64,000 nt of DNA from a bacterium (GCA_016721565.1 JADKHW010000001.1:310001-374000), one strand, 5' to 3'; positions 1 through 8,995 are shown, numbered from the stretch's first letter. Made by a program: numbers and translations. The notes: generated from the sequence alone by a model not told the origin.

Positions 1-1
1 T

Positions 2-289
2 ACACCCATTTCACCGACCGCACCGATTGCAGAATCGCCCGCGCTCATGCATTGTTATCCAAACCCGTTCAATTCGCAAATCGCAATTGAATTGAGCCCG
101 TCTCTGTTTGCAGGGCAACTTCGCGTGTTCGATGTGCTGGGCCGCGTTGTAAGTATGATGCCGATCAGCGCTGGGATGAGCACGCGCACGTTAAATATCG
201 ACTTTTCAGGTCAAACGTCAGGTGCATATTTCGTGATGCTGCATCGCGGCACGGAGTCGGAAGTAACCAAAATCATTTTGCAGAAGTAG
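2..289 (+). CDS. C-terminal end of a T9SS cargo protein (partial)
   Basis: The frame is open from the left edge of the window, so the 5' part of the gene is missing. What remains is almost entirely a T9SS type A C-terminal sorting domain: a YPNPFNSQIAIEL strand motif, a VFDVLGR strand and the closing SGAYFVML and KIILQK strands. In the family this domain guides export across the outer membrane and is then removed, with the passenger released or surface-attached. The passenger's function is outside the window. The stop lies six bases before the TTG start of der. The assignment of the sorting domain is firm; nothing can be said of the enzyme or adhesin it belongs to. Confidence 0.85.
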   Translation, partial: TPISPTAPIAESPALMHCYPNPFNSQIAIELSPSLFAGQLRVFDVLGRVVSMMPISAGMSTRTLNIDFSGQTSGAYFVMLHRGTESEVTKIILQK

Positions 290-295
290 GACAGA

Positions 296-1612
296 TTGAG
301 TTTTCCAGTTGTAGCAATTGTTGGTCGCCCGAACGTCGGCAAGTCCACGATCTTTAATCGTATGACGCGAACGAATCGCGCGATTACGTCTCCCGAGCCG
401 GGAGTCACGCGCGACCGTCACGTCGGCACCGTGGAGTTTGAGGGCCGCGAGTTTTTGGTCATGGACACAGGCGGATGGGTTCCACGCTCCGAAGAATTGT
501 TCGATGCAGCTATTCGTGAACAGGTGAAATTCGCGCTGGAAGAGTGCGACGTTGTCTTATTTATTGGTGACACGCAGACTGGCCTAACTGATTCTGATCT
601 TGAAATTGCACAATTGCTTAAGAAGTCAAACCTTCCCGTAGTTGTTGCGATCAATAAGACCGATAACTTTAATATGGAAGCGGAGATTCCCGCATTCTAC
701 AAGCTTGGCCTCGGCGATCCGCAGCCGCTCAGCGCAATTCAAGGGTATGGTTTCGGCGAGTTACTCGAAAAGATATGTGAAGTTCTCCCCGAGTCCGGTG
801 GCAAGACGGTTGAGCGCCCGCGTCCGCTAATTGCAGTGATCGGTCGGCCCAATACAGGTAAGTCCTCACTTGTGAATGCTTTGCTTGGCGAACAGCGACA
901 CATTGTCACGGAAATCGCAGGAACAACTCGCGATTCCATTGACAGCGTCGTGAAATACTATAAGCAATCATTGACGCTGATAGACACAGCCGGATTACGC
1001 CGCAAGGCAAAGGTCAAAGAGGCGCTCGAATTTTATACGACCGTTCGCACGCAAAAAGCCTTGAAAGAGTGCGACATTGCTATCGTAATGATAGAGGCCC
1101 AAGAAGGGCTACTCGCGCAAGATGTGAAGATTTTGCAAGAGGCAGTCACATATGGTAAAGGCGTGATTCTCTGTCTGAACAAGTGGGACTTGGTTGAAAA
1201 AGATGAGCGCACAGCCGGACTCATCGCAGAGGAAGTGGACGAGCGTTTGTCCAATATCAACTTCATTGAAAAGCTGTTCATTTCCGCCAAAGACATGCAG
1301 CGCGTTCATAAAGTTATTGAAGTGGCGTTGCGTGTACATGAAGAGCGTCAAAAACGCATTTCAACAGGTGAATTGAATCGCTTCCTCAAGCAATTGATGG
1401 ATCGTCAGCCGCCTCCGGCTGTTAAAGGTCACGATTTGCGGCTCGACTATGTAACTCAAGCCGAAGCCGAACCCCCGACATTCATCCTGTTCTCGCGTTG
1501 GGCCAAGTTGATTCCTGAGAACTATCAACTGTTTCTCGAGCGTAGATTGCGTGAGCAATACGGATTTGATGGCGTCCCAATTAGATTATTCTTTAGAGGA
1601 AAGAAGCAATGA
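296..1612 (+). CDS. der: GTPase Der (EngA), 50S ribosome assembly
   Basis: Der is a GTPase with two tandem G domains that helps mature the large ribosomal subunit. The 438-residue length is normal for the family. The first G domain has GRPNVGKS at residues 10-17, DTGG at 57-60 and NKTD at 120-123; the second P-loop, GRPNTGKS, is at 183-190. The last ~100 residues form the KH-like domain. The start is TTG at 296, chosen because it gives the expected N-terminus directly before the first P-loop and follows an AGTAGGA purine stretch. It overlaps the next gene (priA) by four bases (ATGA), which suggests translational coupling. Confidence 0.96.
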   Translation: MSFPVVAIVGRPNVGKSTIFNRMTRTNRAITSPEPGVTRDRHVGTVEFEGREFLVMDTGGWVPRSEELFDAAIREQVKFALEECDVVLFIGDTQTGLTDSDLEIAQLLKKSNLPVVVAINKTDNFNMEAEIPAFYKLGLGDPQPLSAIQGYGFGELLEKICEVLPESGGKTVERPRPLIAVIGRPNTGKSSLVNALLGEQRHIVTEIAGTTRDSIDSVVKYYKQSLTLIDTAGLRRKAKVKEALEFYTTVRTQKALKECDIAIVMIEAQEGLLAQDVKILQEAVTYGKGVILCLNKWDLVEKDERTAGLIAEEVDERLSNINFIEKLFISAKDMQRVHKVIEVALRVHEERQKRISTGELNRFLKQLMDRQPPPAVKGHDLRLDYVTQAEAEPPTFILFSRWAKLIPENYQLFLERRLREQYGFDGVPIRLFFRGKKQ

Positions 1613-4128
1613 GAGCCGCGTCGGCTCAGGTTGTCATACCGGGAGTCGAAGGAGAGTATTCTTATCTTGTGCCGCGTGAATTGTCGCAGACAATTGAGCG
1701 CGGCACTCGCGTATTGGTCCCATTCCGTTCACGAAGGGTGACAGGATTCGTTGTCGCTATTGATGCGCGCGCCGTTTCCGAAGCTACGCGTGTTATCGAG
1801 CAGTTGCTGGATGATTCACCTGCCTTCTCTGAGGAGTTGTTGGATTTCACAAAGTGGGTCTCTGATTACTATCTTTGCACATGGGGCGATGCGTTGCGCT
1901 CTGCTCTGCCCGCAGGCCTTGATGCTGAAGATCAGTTTCGTTTTTCCTTGACTGAAAAGCACCACGATCAATTGGATTTAGGCTCCGAGGGCTATGCGCT
2001 TGAAGTGGCGGAGCTTCTCGATGCTCTTGAAGAGGGACCGCTAAGCGCTCGGCAGATTCAAACTCGCTTTGGTTTGGACCCAGATGGTGCGGAAATTCGC
2101 CGCCTCAAACAAAACGGACAGATAGAGTTCAAGCCGCATTTGCGCGGACCGAGAACAGGCGAGCTTGTCGAAAAGATGATCGAGCTTACGACTGAAGCGC
2201 GATCTGGAATTGCTGACGACACCTTGTGGACATTTATCACGACTCGTAGCGCACAACGCATTGTTCGTGAGTTGGTTGACGGAGCGGAGGAAGGGATTCC
2301 TCGTCGTCATTTGATGCGAGGCGCAAGCAAACAGCGTCGGCAAGCACTCGAAGAATTGATTACCAAGGGGTACATTCGAGAACGCAAGGAGGTGCTCTCG
2401 CGCTGGCGGCCCGATGAGCTGCCGGTTCTTGCCGAAGAGTCTAATGCCGCGCTCACAATACATCAGTCGCTTGCAGTCGCAGCAATCTCGGCAGCGCTCG
2501 ATGAAAAGAGATTTACAGGATTTTTACTGCACGGCGTAACCGGGTCAGGTAAGACACGCGTTTACATTGAAGCGATCAAGCAAGCGCTTGCGATGAACCA
2601 CACGGCGCTCGTCCTTGTTCCTGAGATTTCGTTAACACCAGTCTTGTGGGGCAGGTTTCGAGCCGTATTTGGTGAACAAGTTGCCATTCAACACAGCGGC
2701 CAACCGATGGCTGTGCGCTATGATCTCTGGCGTGGAATCGCGAATGGAAACTATCGAGTTGTAATTGGTGCGCGATCAGCAATTTTTGCGCCGTTGCAAA
2801 ATCTTGGGTTAGTCGTTATCGATGAAGAGCACGATGCCTCGTACAAACAAACTGAAGGTGTGCCCCGCTATTCAGCTCGCGACGCCGGGCTTTATCGTGC
2901 TGCGCAGTCCGGAGCAGTCGCAATTCTGGGAAGTGCGACGCCATCGTTAGAGAGTTTGTTCGCCGTTGATCAAAAGCGACTTGCTCTTCTTTCCTTACCG
3001 GAGCGCGTTTCAGGAGCGCAAATGCCGGAAGTGGCACTGGTGACTCCTCTCGCAGAAGATGACGTAGCCGACGATGACGTGAAAGAAAAGAGCGAAGACG
3101 CCTCCGCAAAGCGTGTCGAACCGCATATTCTTTCACCGACAACGTATGCGGCCATTGCTGAAATCCTCGATCGAGGAAAGCAAGCCATCGTTCTGCAAAA
3201 TCGGCGCGGATTTGCACCGTTTCTGATTTGTCGAAACTGTGGCAAGCTCTTCGAGTGTCCTAACTGCTCAGTGTCTTTGACCTATCATCGTCCGGGTCGA
3301 ATTCTTCGATGCCATTATTGTCACCATCGCGATGACGCGCCAGATTTGTGTCCTGCATGCGGCTCTGATGACATGAGCCTGTGCGGAAGTGGCACGCAGC
3401 GAATCGCCGAAGAATTGTCACAAGAGTTTCCTGAAGCACGTATCGCTCGAATGGATTCAGATGCAATGGCCAAGATGGGCGCGCACGGCGAACTGATGTT
3501 GGCTTTTGCTAAAGGGAATTACGATCTGCTGGTCGGCACACAAATGGTTGCTAAAGGTCTGGACTTTCCCAATGTTGAACTTGCAGTCGTTGCGGATGCT
3601 GATACGGAACTCTTTTATCCTGATTTCCGCGCCAGTGAACGTGGTGCGAGTTTGCTTTTGCAACTTGGTGGCCGAGCGGGCAGAGCCTCAATGAACGGTA
3701 AAGTAATTCTCCAGACCAGAGCGCACGAGCATCCAGCAATTCACGCTGCAATGCACGGCCGTTGGATCGAGTTTGCTGAGTCCGCGCTTGAACATCGTAA
3801 ACATGGCGGTTTTCCGCCGTACAGTAGAGTGGTGATGGTACGAGGAATAGGGCCGGACGAATCTGTGGTGGCACGCGCGATGCTGTTTGTCAAGCGACAG
3901 CTTGAAGGTATCAAGCATGTCGAACTGCTCGGCCCCTCGCCTTGTGCAGTCGTCAAAGTTCGTAATCGCATTCGTTATCAACTACTGGCCAGAACATCGC
4001 GCACAAACGACCCAACCGGTGCAACTTTGCGCGGCGCGGTCAAACGGTTATTTGAAGAACAACGAAACTCTGAAGAGCTAAAACGAGTGCAATGGGAAGT
4101 CGATGTTGATCCTTCGAGCACTGCTTAG
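1609..4128 (+). CDS. priA: Primosomal protein N' (PriA), replication-restart helicase
   Basis: PriA is a superfamily 2 DNA helicase that reloads the replisome at stalled forks. Visible are an N-terminal DNA-binding region, the Walker A motif GVTGSGKT near residue 308, the DEEH box near 405, and a zinc-binding insertion with four CxxC pairs at roughly 540-590 (CRNCGKLFECPNC then CHYC and CPAC). The GTQMVAKGLDFPNV helicase motif follows. At 839 residues it is about 100 longer than the Escherichia coli protein; part of the excess is an acidic linker (residues ~480-505, rich in D and E) between helicase lobes. The ATG overlaps the der stop. Confidence 0.96.
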   Translation: MRAASAQVVIPGVEGEYSYLVPRELSQTIERGTRVLVPFRSRRVTGFVVAIDARAVSEATRVIEQLLDDSPAFSEELLDFTKWVSDYYLCTWGDALRSALPAGLDAEDQFRFSLTEKHHDQLDLGSEGYALEVAELLDALEEGPLSARQIQTRFGLDPDGAEIRRLKQNGQIEFKPHLRGPRTGELVEKMIELTTEARSGIADDTLWTFITTRSAQRIVRELVDGAEEGIPRRHLMRGASKQRRQALEELITKGYIRERKEVLSRWRPDELPVLAEESNAALTIHQSLAVAAISAALDEKRFTGFLLHGVTGSGKTRVYIEAIKQALAMNHTALVLVPEISLTPVLWGRFRAVFGEQVAIQHSGQPMAVRYDLWRGIANGNYRVVIGARSAIFAPLQNLGLVVIDEEHDASYKQTEGVPRYSARDAGLYRAAQSGAVAILGSATPSLESLFAVDQKRLALLSLPERVSGAQMPEVALVTPLAEDDVADDDVKEKSEDASAKRVEPHILSPTTYAAIAEILDRGKQAIVLQNRRGFAPFLICRNCGKLFECPNCSVSLTYHRPGRILRCHYCHHRDDAPDLCPACGSDDMSLCGSGTQRIAEELSQEFPEARIARMDSDAMAKMGAHGELMLAFAKGNYDLLVGTQMVAKGLDFPNVELAVVADADTELFYPDFRASERGASLLLQLGGRAGRASMNGKVILQTRAHEHPAIHAAMHGRWIEFAESALEHRKHGGFPPYSRVVMVRGIGPDESVVARAMLFVKRQLEGIKHVELLGPSPCAVVKVRNRIRYQLLARTSRTNDPTGATLRGAVKRLFEEQRNSEELKRVQWEVDVDPSSTA

Positions 4129-5134
4129 TCTCCTGTTTCTGGGCTTGTTTGGTCCACTTCAGGCATCCCGTGAGTTAGATTACCTGACCCGCGATTACGG
4201 CCGTTTTGCCATCACGTTTTGTCCGGAAGATTCAAGCCTCGCCGAACCGCTGGTTAAAGCATTGACGGCGCGACTACCTGTGATTGCCTCTCGACTTAAC
4301 TTGTCCCTGCTCGATTCGGCGAGATTTGTTCTTACTCCAACGGCAGAGGAGTGGGGAAGAGTTACCGCTGGAAGTCCTCTCTGGGCAAACGGAATAGCCT
4401 ATCCGAATCACGGTGTGGCGGTCTTGAAATCACCCCGTTTCAACGCCAACGGTGGCCCGCTTGCTGAAACCGCTGTTCACGAGCTTGTCCATTTGGTGCT
4501 TGATTCAGGTGCTCCTAATGCGGCGATTCCGCGTTGGCTGGACGAAGGTCTTGCGCAGTTCATGGCGGGTCAACAGGAGTTCATGGATGTCCACGTTTTG
4601 GCTCGTGCGGCCGCATCAGGTCGGTTGATGACCTTCTGGGACATTCAAGGGATGATGGCGATGAACTCGGCAGATGCCCGCCAGGGTTATGCTCAATCCC
4701 TGGCTGCGACTCAGGAGTTGTGGAAACGATTTGGCGATTCCGGCCTCGCGAATTTGGTTCACGAATTGCGAAAAGGAAGAGACATCGAATCTGCCTTCCC
4801 GCGCATATTCGGAATACCCTACAGTCAATTTGAGCAGGAACACCGCGCCACAATTGGTGAGGAGTACGGTGGATCCCTATGGACAGACGGGGAGTTGTGG
4901 ATATCGGTTTTGTTTGTTATCCTGATTCTGTCTGCAGGTGGCTTTGCTTACTTACGTCGGCGCAGAACTTTGGAAGCTTGGCGCACCGAGCATCTGACCG
5001 AGGAGTCTGGCGAACCGCGCGAAGTGCCTTATACAGTGAACTACACCATTGTTCGCAACCGCACCTTTGGCGACGATGAACAGGAATCGCCGCCCGATGA
5101 CCCGCCGTACGATCGGCCTAAGCCCGGCAATTAA
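4103..5134 (+). CDS. Membrane-anchored gluzincin-type peptidase (MA-like family)
   Basis: The 343-residue protein starts with a hydrophobic signal segment (residues 1-22). It has an HELVH zinc motif near residue 130 followed about 20 residues on by WLDEGLAQF, giving the HExxH...E pattern of MA-clan metallopeptidases. A transmembrane helix (LWISVLFVILILSAGGFAYL, about residues 265-284) is followed by a basic stop-transfer RRRR and a short acidic Pro-rich cytoplasmic tail. So the catalytic domain is predicted to lie outside the cytoplasm. The gene overlaps the 3' end of priA by 26 bases and is followed at once by a PorV/PorQ-like gene. Substrate unknown. Family call is from the motif only. Confidence 0.75.
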   Translation: MLILRALLSLLFLGLFGPLQASRELDYLTRDYGRFAITFCPEDSSLAEPLVKALTARLPVIASRLNLSLLDSARFVLTPTAEEWGRVTAGSPLWANGIAYPNHGVAVLKSPRFNANGGPLAETAVHELVHLVLDSGAPNAAIPRWLDEGLAQFMAGQQEFMDVHVLARAAASGRLMTFWDIQGMMAMNSADARQGYAQSLAATQELWKRFGDSGLANLVHELRKGRDIESAFPRIFGIPYSQFEQEHRATIGEEYGGSLWTDGELWISVLFVILILSAGGFAYLRRRRTLEAWRTEHLTEESGEPREVPYTVNYTIVRNRTFGDDEQESPPDDPPYDRPKPGN

Positions 5135-5148
5135 TCACGGAGTTAATT

Positions 5149-6066
5149 TTGCGAATTCTCAGCCTTACCCTGATCCTCGTCCTCAGCACTTTCCGCGCAT
5201 TTGCCGCGAGCGGAACCACTGGCTATGAGCTGTTTCGCACAGACGGATTTGCAAGATCAGCCGGCTTGGCCGGAAGTTCAATTGCCCATTCAGGTGACTT
5301 GTCTTCGTTGCAAAGTAACGTTGCAGGACTTGCGGTTCTGGATCGTGCTTCGGCAGCAGCGGGTTTCACGAAGCATGTTTTGGACATCAACCAAGGCACA
5401 CTCGCATACGCCCGACCGATGAAGAATAACATGGTCTGGGCAGCCGGAGTGGATTACCTGAGCTACGGATCCTTTGACAGAGCGGACGAAAACGGCTTCA
5501 AGAACGGAGAGTTTGGTGCTTCTGACTTCCAATTGAGAGGGGCAGTGGCCCAATCAGTTCGCCCCGAACTTCGAATCGGGGGAGTTTTGAAATATCAGTA
5601 TCGGGATATCGATGGCATCGCTGCTTCGGCGGTGGCTGTGGATGCTGGTCTTCAGTACGAGACAGGCTTCAACAACTGGGTCGTTGGCGCTGCTGTTAGG
5701 GCATTTGGTATGGCCACAAGTGCAGTCTTGAGTGAGAAGGACCATCGGCCCACGTCTTATGAGCTTGGCTTCGCAGTTCCGCTCGAGCATTTACCTGTAA
5801 AGTTCAGCCTTGCCGGGGCTTACGTAACATCAGAAGGCCCGGAAGGTCGCGGCGGGCTTGAGATCGGATTTGCCAAGCAGTTCGTTGGCCGTGTTGGCTA
5901 TTCGACCATCGGCATTGATCAGCGGACTGGACTGTCTTCGGATGCTTTTGCTGGTTTTTCGGCTGGCCTTGGATTGAAAGTTAAACAGCTTGCTTTTGAC
6001 TACGCACTTACATCTCATGGTGAAATCGGTTTCCTGAACCGCTTCACCATCGGCACAGAACTTTAG
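5149..6066 (+). CDS. PorV/PorQ-family outer-membrane beta-barrel protein
   Basis: The 305-residue protein has a signal peptide (to FAA at about residue 20). It then shows the typical start of this family: a GFARSAGLAGSS segment and a 'DLSSLQSNVAGLA' segment, followed by alternating amphipathic strands that end in an aromatic/hydrophobic terminus. PorV and PorQ are partners of the T9SS that shuttle or anchor cargo at the outer membrane; related proteins of unknown role are common in FCB genomes. The TTG start at 5149 follows a CGGAG site. The presence of T9SS cargo genes elsewhere in the window supports a link to secretion, but which paralogue this is cannot be told. Confidence 0.75.
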   Translation: MRILSLTLILVLSTFRAFAASGTTGYELFRTDGFARSAGLAGSSIAHSGDLSSLQSNVAGLAVLDRASAAAGFTKHVLDINQGTLAYARPMKNNMVWAAGVDYLSYGSFDRADENGFKNGEFGASDFQLRGAVAQSVRPELRIGGVLKYQYRDIDGIAASAVAVDAGLQYETGFNNWVVGAAVRAFGMATSAVLSEKDHRPTSYELGFAVPLEHLPVKFSLAGAYVTSEGPEGRGGLEIGFAKQFVGRVGYSTIGIDQRTGLSSDAFAGFSAGLGLKVKQLAFDYALTSHGEIGFLNRFTIGTEL

Positions 6067-6109
6067 GCGGAATAAACCTCTTGGCTCCTCTGGTGTCCAA
6101 TAGATAGAC

Positions 6110-6679
6110 GTGCGAAACCCGGACGAGCGCGATGACAGAGAACTCGTTCTGGCCGCACAGGCTGGACGGGAAGAAGCGTTTAACCAGTTGGTGCTCCGAC
6201 ACCGTAAGTCGTTGTATCACACGGCCATTGGTCTATTGGGGAACGCCGATGATGCTGATGACATTTGTCAGGATGCATTTATCAAAGCCTACGAGGGCTT
6301 GGGACGTTTTCGCGCCACTTCTTCGTTCTACACCTGGTTGTACAGAATCTGTGTAAATCTGTGTTTGAACAAGTTACGGACACGCAAAGTTCGGTTGTTC
6401 TTTAGGTTAGACCATGACGAACTGGTTCTCCCAGCGACTGATACCGCAGACATGCCGACAGAGCAGGCAGAGTTTCTTGGCAAGGCCAGATACGCTATTG
6501 CAAAGCTCCCAGATAAGCAACGTGCAGTCTTTATCCTGCGATACTTCCGGGAGTTACCCCACGCTGATATTGCTGAAATCATGGATCGAGATGTCGGAAC
6601 TATCAAAGCCAACTACCATCAAGCGATCAAGAAGCTTCAAGCCGAGCTTGGTGCGTATGTTCGAGGGGAAGAAGATTAA
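6110..6679 (+). CDS. ECF-type RNA polymerase sigma factor
   Basis: A 189-residue sigma-70 family protein with only regions 2 and 4. Region 2 shows DDADDICQDAFIKAYEGLGRF and STFYTWLYRIC-like helices; region 4 shows LPDKQRAVFILRYFRELPHADIAEIM followed by GTIKANYHQAIKKL, the promoter -35 recognition helix-turn-helix. The GTG start at 6110 is the first in frame. Two genes downstream encode a single-pass membrane protein and a periplasmic Spy/CpxP-like protein, so this sigma factor is probably held inactive at the membrane and released by an envelope signal. The regulon is unknown. Confidence 0.93.
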   Translation: MRNPDERDDRELVLAAQAGREEAFNQLVLRHRKSLYHTAIGLLGNADDADDICQDAFIKAYEGLGRFRATSSFYTWLYRICVNLCLNKLRTRKVRLFFRLDHDELVLPATDTADMPTEQAEFLGKARYAIAKLPDKQRAVFILRYFRELPHADIAEIMDRDVGTIKANYHQAIKKLQAELGAYVRGEED

Positions 6680-6720
6680 GAATCCACAATGTGGATATTT
6701 AACGATTGTGAAATTGAACA

Positions 6721-7212
6721 ATGAGCAACCGCGAAATACATAACGAGAACAGGGCTGATCAGTTGAATGAGGATCTGCTTTGGGGTGCGCCGCGCAGTAG
6801 CGACGGCGCTTTTCTTGTTTCTGTACGCAGTCGCTTAAATTACCAAGTGTCGGGACTTTGGCTATCAACGCGTAATTCTTTCGCGATAGTTGGGGCTGCG
6901 GCGGTCTTGTTACTCGGAGTCTGGCTCCCCGGTCAGAACAGTAGCCAGAGGATTAGCCAAGAAATTAGCGATGCCACTCTGAACACGGCTGTTGACGAAT
7001 TCGTTGTGGATGAAGTTGATCCGCTTGATCTTGCTGACTACTTGGGAGTCCAGAGCAACGAGGCCGAAGTGACTAACGAAGAAGCTGAGCCGACAACCGA
7101 ATCCGATCAGACGGTAACCGTGACAGATGTCTCGACCGATGAGATTCTGGAATTGAATGAGCAGGATTTTGACCTGGTCATCGCAGAAATACAGGAGACC
7201 GAATTCTTCTAA
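6721..7212 (+). CDS. Single-pass membrane protein, candidate anti-sigma factor
   Basis: No family is recognised by sequence. The 163-residue protein has a polar N-terminal ~50 residues, one transmembrane helix (FAIVGAAAVLLLGVWL, about residues 54-69), and a very acidic, low-complexity C-terminal ~90 residues rich in E, D and T. This topology (short cytoplasmic head, one helix, extracytoplasmic tail) and its place directly after an ECF sigma gene fit an anti-sigma factor. There is no HxxxCxxC zinc motif, so it would not be of the ZAS type. It is followed after five bases by the Spy-like gene. Confidence 0.55.
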   Translation: MSNREIHNENRADQLNEDLLWGAPRSSDGAFLVSVRSRLNYQVSGLWLSTRNSFAIVGAAAVLLLGVWLPGQNSSQRISQEISDATLNTAVDEFVVDEVDPLDLADYLGVQSNEAEVTNEEAEPTTESDQTVTVTDVSTDEILELNEQDFDLVIAEIQETEFF

Positions 7213-7217
7213 GAGGG

Positions 7218-7802
7218 ATGAAGATTTTTTCTTACATATTGTTGGCCGTCCTTTTGGCCGTTCCCGCCTTAGCTCAAGAACGTCGAATGACCCCTGAACA
7301 GAGACGTGAGCGAGTTGAGACAGTTATTATTGGCAAGTTTGCCGAAGAACTCGAGCTGAGTCCGTCAGAGGCTGAAAAGTTCTACCCACTTTTGCGACAG
7401 TTCCGAAGCGAATCTGAGCCGCTGCAGCGGGACCTTTCTGAGACACGAAGGGAGCTTGACGAACTCTCCCAAAGTGATGTCTCCAAAGTGAAGGCTGAGA
7501 GAATGCTAAGATCACTGAGTGCGGAAAAAAGCGCACCGTTGCGGGACGAATCAAACAAATCAGACGTCAAGGCTTTGATCTCAAAGTCAAACACCCTACA
7601 GACCGAGATATTAGCCAAGCGCGAAGTTTTTCTAACAAACCTTGCTGACTTTCTAACCGCCCAGCAAGTCTCGCGTTGCTCAATTCTATTGGATGAGCTA
7701 CCGCGCCGGATCCGACAGTTTATGGAAGAACGCGGGGGACCTCCGCCCGGTGAAATGAAGGATCGCATGCAGGAGCGCCGGCAACGCCGTCATACAAGAT
7801 AA
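7218..7802 (+). CDS. Periplasmic Spy/CpxP/CnrX-like helical protein
   Basis: The 194-residue protein has a cleavable signal peptide (residues 1-19, ending ALA) and then only charged amphipathic helices. A MTPEQRRERVE helix, LELSPSEAEKFYPLLRQF, and a C-terminal LTAQQVSRCSILLDELP helix match the LTxxQ-containing four-helix Spy/CpxP/ZraP group. Family members are ATP-independent periplasmic chaperones or metal sensors. The C-terminus is Arg-rich (RMQERRQRR). It ends the sigma/membrane-protein/Spy-like triad and is closed by a strong terminator. A sensor role is inferred from context. Confidence 0.72.
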   Translation: MKIFSYILLAVLLAVPALAQERRMTPEQRRERVETVIIGKFAEELELSPSEAEKFYPLLRQFRSESEPLQRDLSETRRELDELSQSDVSKVKAERMLRSLSAEKSAPLRDESNKSDVKALISKSNTLQTEILAKREVFLTNLADFLTAQQVSRCSILLDELPRRIRQFMEERGGPPPGEMKDRMQERRQRRHTR

Positions 7803-7810
7803 CCTGTCAA

Positions 7811-7837
7811 AGGGCCGCAATCGCGGCCCTTTTTGTT
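7811..7837 (+). terminator. Rho-independent terminator of the sigma/Spy-like operon
   Basis: A perfect 8-bp stem AGGGCCGC/GCGGCCCT with an AATC loop is followed directly by TTTTGTT, eight bases after the stop of the Spy-like gene. Confidence 0.93.
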
Positions 7838-7870
7838 GCCTATGTCCCTTACTTCCAGTATATTTAGAGC

Positions 7871-8863
7871 ATGACCTACGTCCCTTCCGTCACCATTGCA
7901 ATCATAAGCTTCAACACTCGAGATGCTCTCCGAGATTGTTTGAGGAGTATTGAGCGAGTCCGTGATGAGGTGAATGTCGATGTCATTATCGTAGATAATG
8001 CGTCGCATGACGGCTCCTTGGACATGCTAAAGTGGGAATTCCCACATATTAGGGTCATAGCCAATTCAGAGAATATTGGGTTTGCCTGTGCGGTGAATCA
8101 GGCGTTTGAGGCTTCAAGTTCAGATTTCTTCATGATGCTGAACCCGGACACTTGGGTTGCTAAGAACTCGATTGTTGGGTTGGTCGAGATGGCTGAAAGA
8201 GATACTGAGATCGCGGTCGTCGGAGCGCAACTCACGTCATTTGAAGGTGATTCTCAGCAATCCGTTCTAGCCAAGCCAACTTTGGCGAAGGAATTTCTGA
8301 ATCTTCTGCCCGAACTCAAGAGTATTCTGCTCCCTTACTTTATTAAGAGCATTCTGATCAGAGGGCGGGAGCGGCGCCGCGGCCAAATAATTGAAGTGCC
8401 AGCCGTCAGTGGTGGTGCTATGCTGATGCGCTCTTCTGCTTTCCGACAAGCCGGAGGGATGGACGAACGGTTCTTTGTTTATCACGAAGAAGTAGATCTT
8501 TGCCTGCGCTTGCACAAATCCGGTTGGAAGATTGTATTTGCTCCGCAAGCCCAGATTCTTCATTATGATGCACTTTCAACACAATACAATCCTCTCAAGA
8601 TACCTTCCGAACCAGTTCTGAGTTGGCGGTTGAACGGACTTTCAATTCTTTTTGAAAAACATGGAACCCGCGGTCAGCGCGGCCAGTTCATCGCAATGGT
8701 CAAGCTCCTCCTGAGATTTCGGGCTATGTTATGCCGATTTAGGTCAAGTATTGCTTCCGGCTCTGCTGCGCTCTGGCTTGCTCGGGCAAAGGAGCTTGAA
8801 ATGGCCGCAGTTAGCCTTGGAAAGTTAAGTGGAGTCAAGACAACCCAAAGTCCAGTACGGTGA
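7871..8863 (+). CDS. Family 2 glycosyltransferase (rhamnosyltransferase-like)
   Basis: A 330-residue GT2 enzyme that would transfer a sugar from a nucleotide donor to a glycan acceptor at the cytoplasmic face of the membrane. Visible are TIAIISFNTRDALRDCL at the start, VDNASHDGS, the ANSENIGFACAVNQ segment typical of the WbbL-type branch, the metal-binding LNPDTW (DxD-like) and the catalytic-side MDERFFVYHEEVDLCLRL. No membrane helix is evident. The gene stands alone, between a terminator and the EF-G-like gene, so its pathway (lipopolysaccharide, exopolysaccharide or protein glycosylation) is not known. Confidence 0.9.
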   Translation: MTYVPSVTIAIISFNTRDALRDCLRSIERVRDEVNVDVIIVDNASHDGSLDMLKWEFPHIRVIANSENIGFACAVNQAFEASSSDFFMMLNPDTWVAKNSIVGLVEMAERDTEIAVVGAQLTSFEGDSQQSVLAKPTLAKEFLNLLPELKSILLPYFIKSILIRGRERRRGQIIEVPAVSGGAMLMRSSAFRQAGGMDERFFVYHEEVDLCLRLHKSGWKIVFAPQAQILHYDALSTQYNPLKIPSEPVLSWRLNGLSILFEKHGTRGQRGQFIAMVKLLLRFRAMLCRFRSSIASGSAALWLARAKELEMAAVSLGKLSGVKTTQSPVR

Positions 8864-8892
8864 ACGCAAGTGCAGAAAAAACTTCGCTTCCC

Positions 8893-8921
8893 TTGACAAT
8901 TTTGGTGGGATAACGTATTTT
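8893..8921 (+). promoter_or_regulatory. Sigma-70-type promoter before the EF-G-like gene
   Basis: TTGACA at 8893-8898, a 17-base spacer and TATTTT at 8916-8921. It would start transcription near 8928, just at the foot of the hairpin at 8926-8949. Confidence 0.6.
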
Positions 8922-8925
8922 CTTA

Positions 8926-8957
8926 ACAGGCTCCTTATACGGAGCCTGTAGTATTTT
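8926..8957 (+). terminator. Terminator-like hairpin in the 5' region of the EF-G-like gene
   Basis: ACAGGCTCC, loop TTATAC and GGAGCCTGT form a perfect 9-bp stem, followed by AGTATTTTTG. It lies 63 bases downstream of the glycosyltransferase stop and 46 bases upstream of the EF-G-like start. It may simply end the upstream transcript, or act as an attenuator or 5' stabiliser for transcripts starting at the promoter just before it. Confidence 0.65.
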
Positions 8958-8995
8958 TGAACTTAACATTATTTTCGCTTGGATTGGAGGCCTCA

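Noticed and set aside
2041..2463. 140-codon minus-strand frame inside priA
   Set aside because: Shadow of a conserved gene with no motif of its own.
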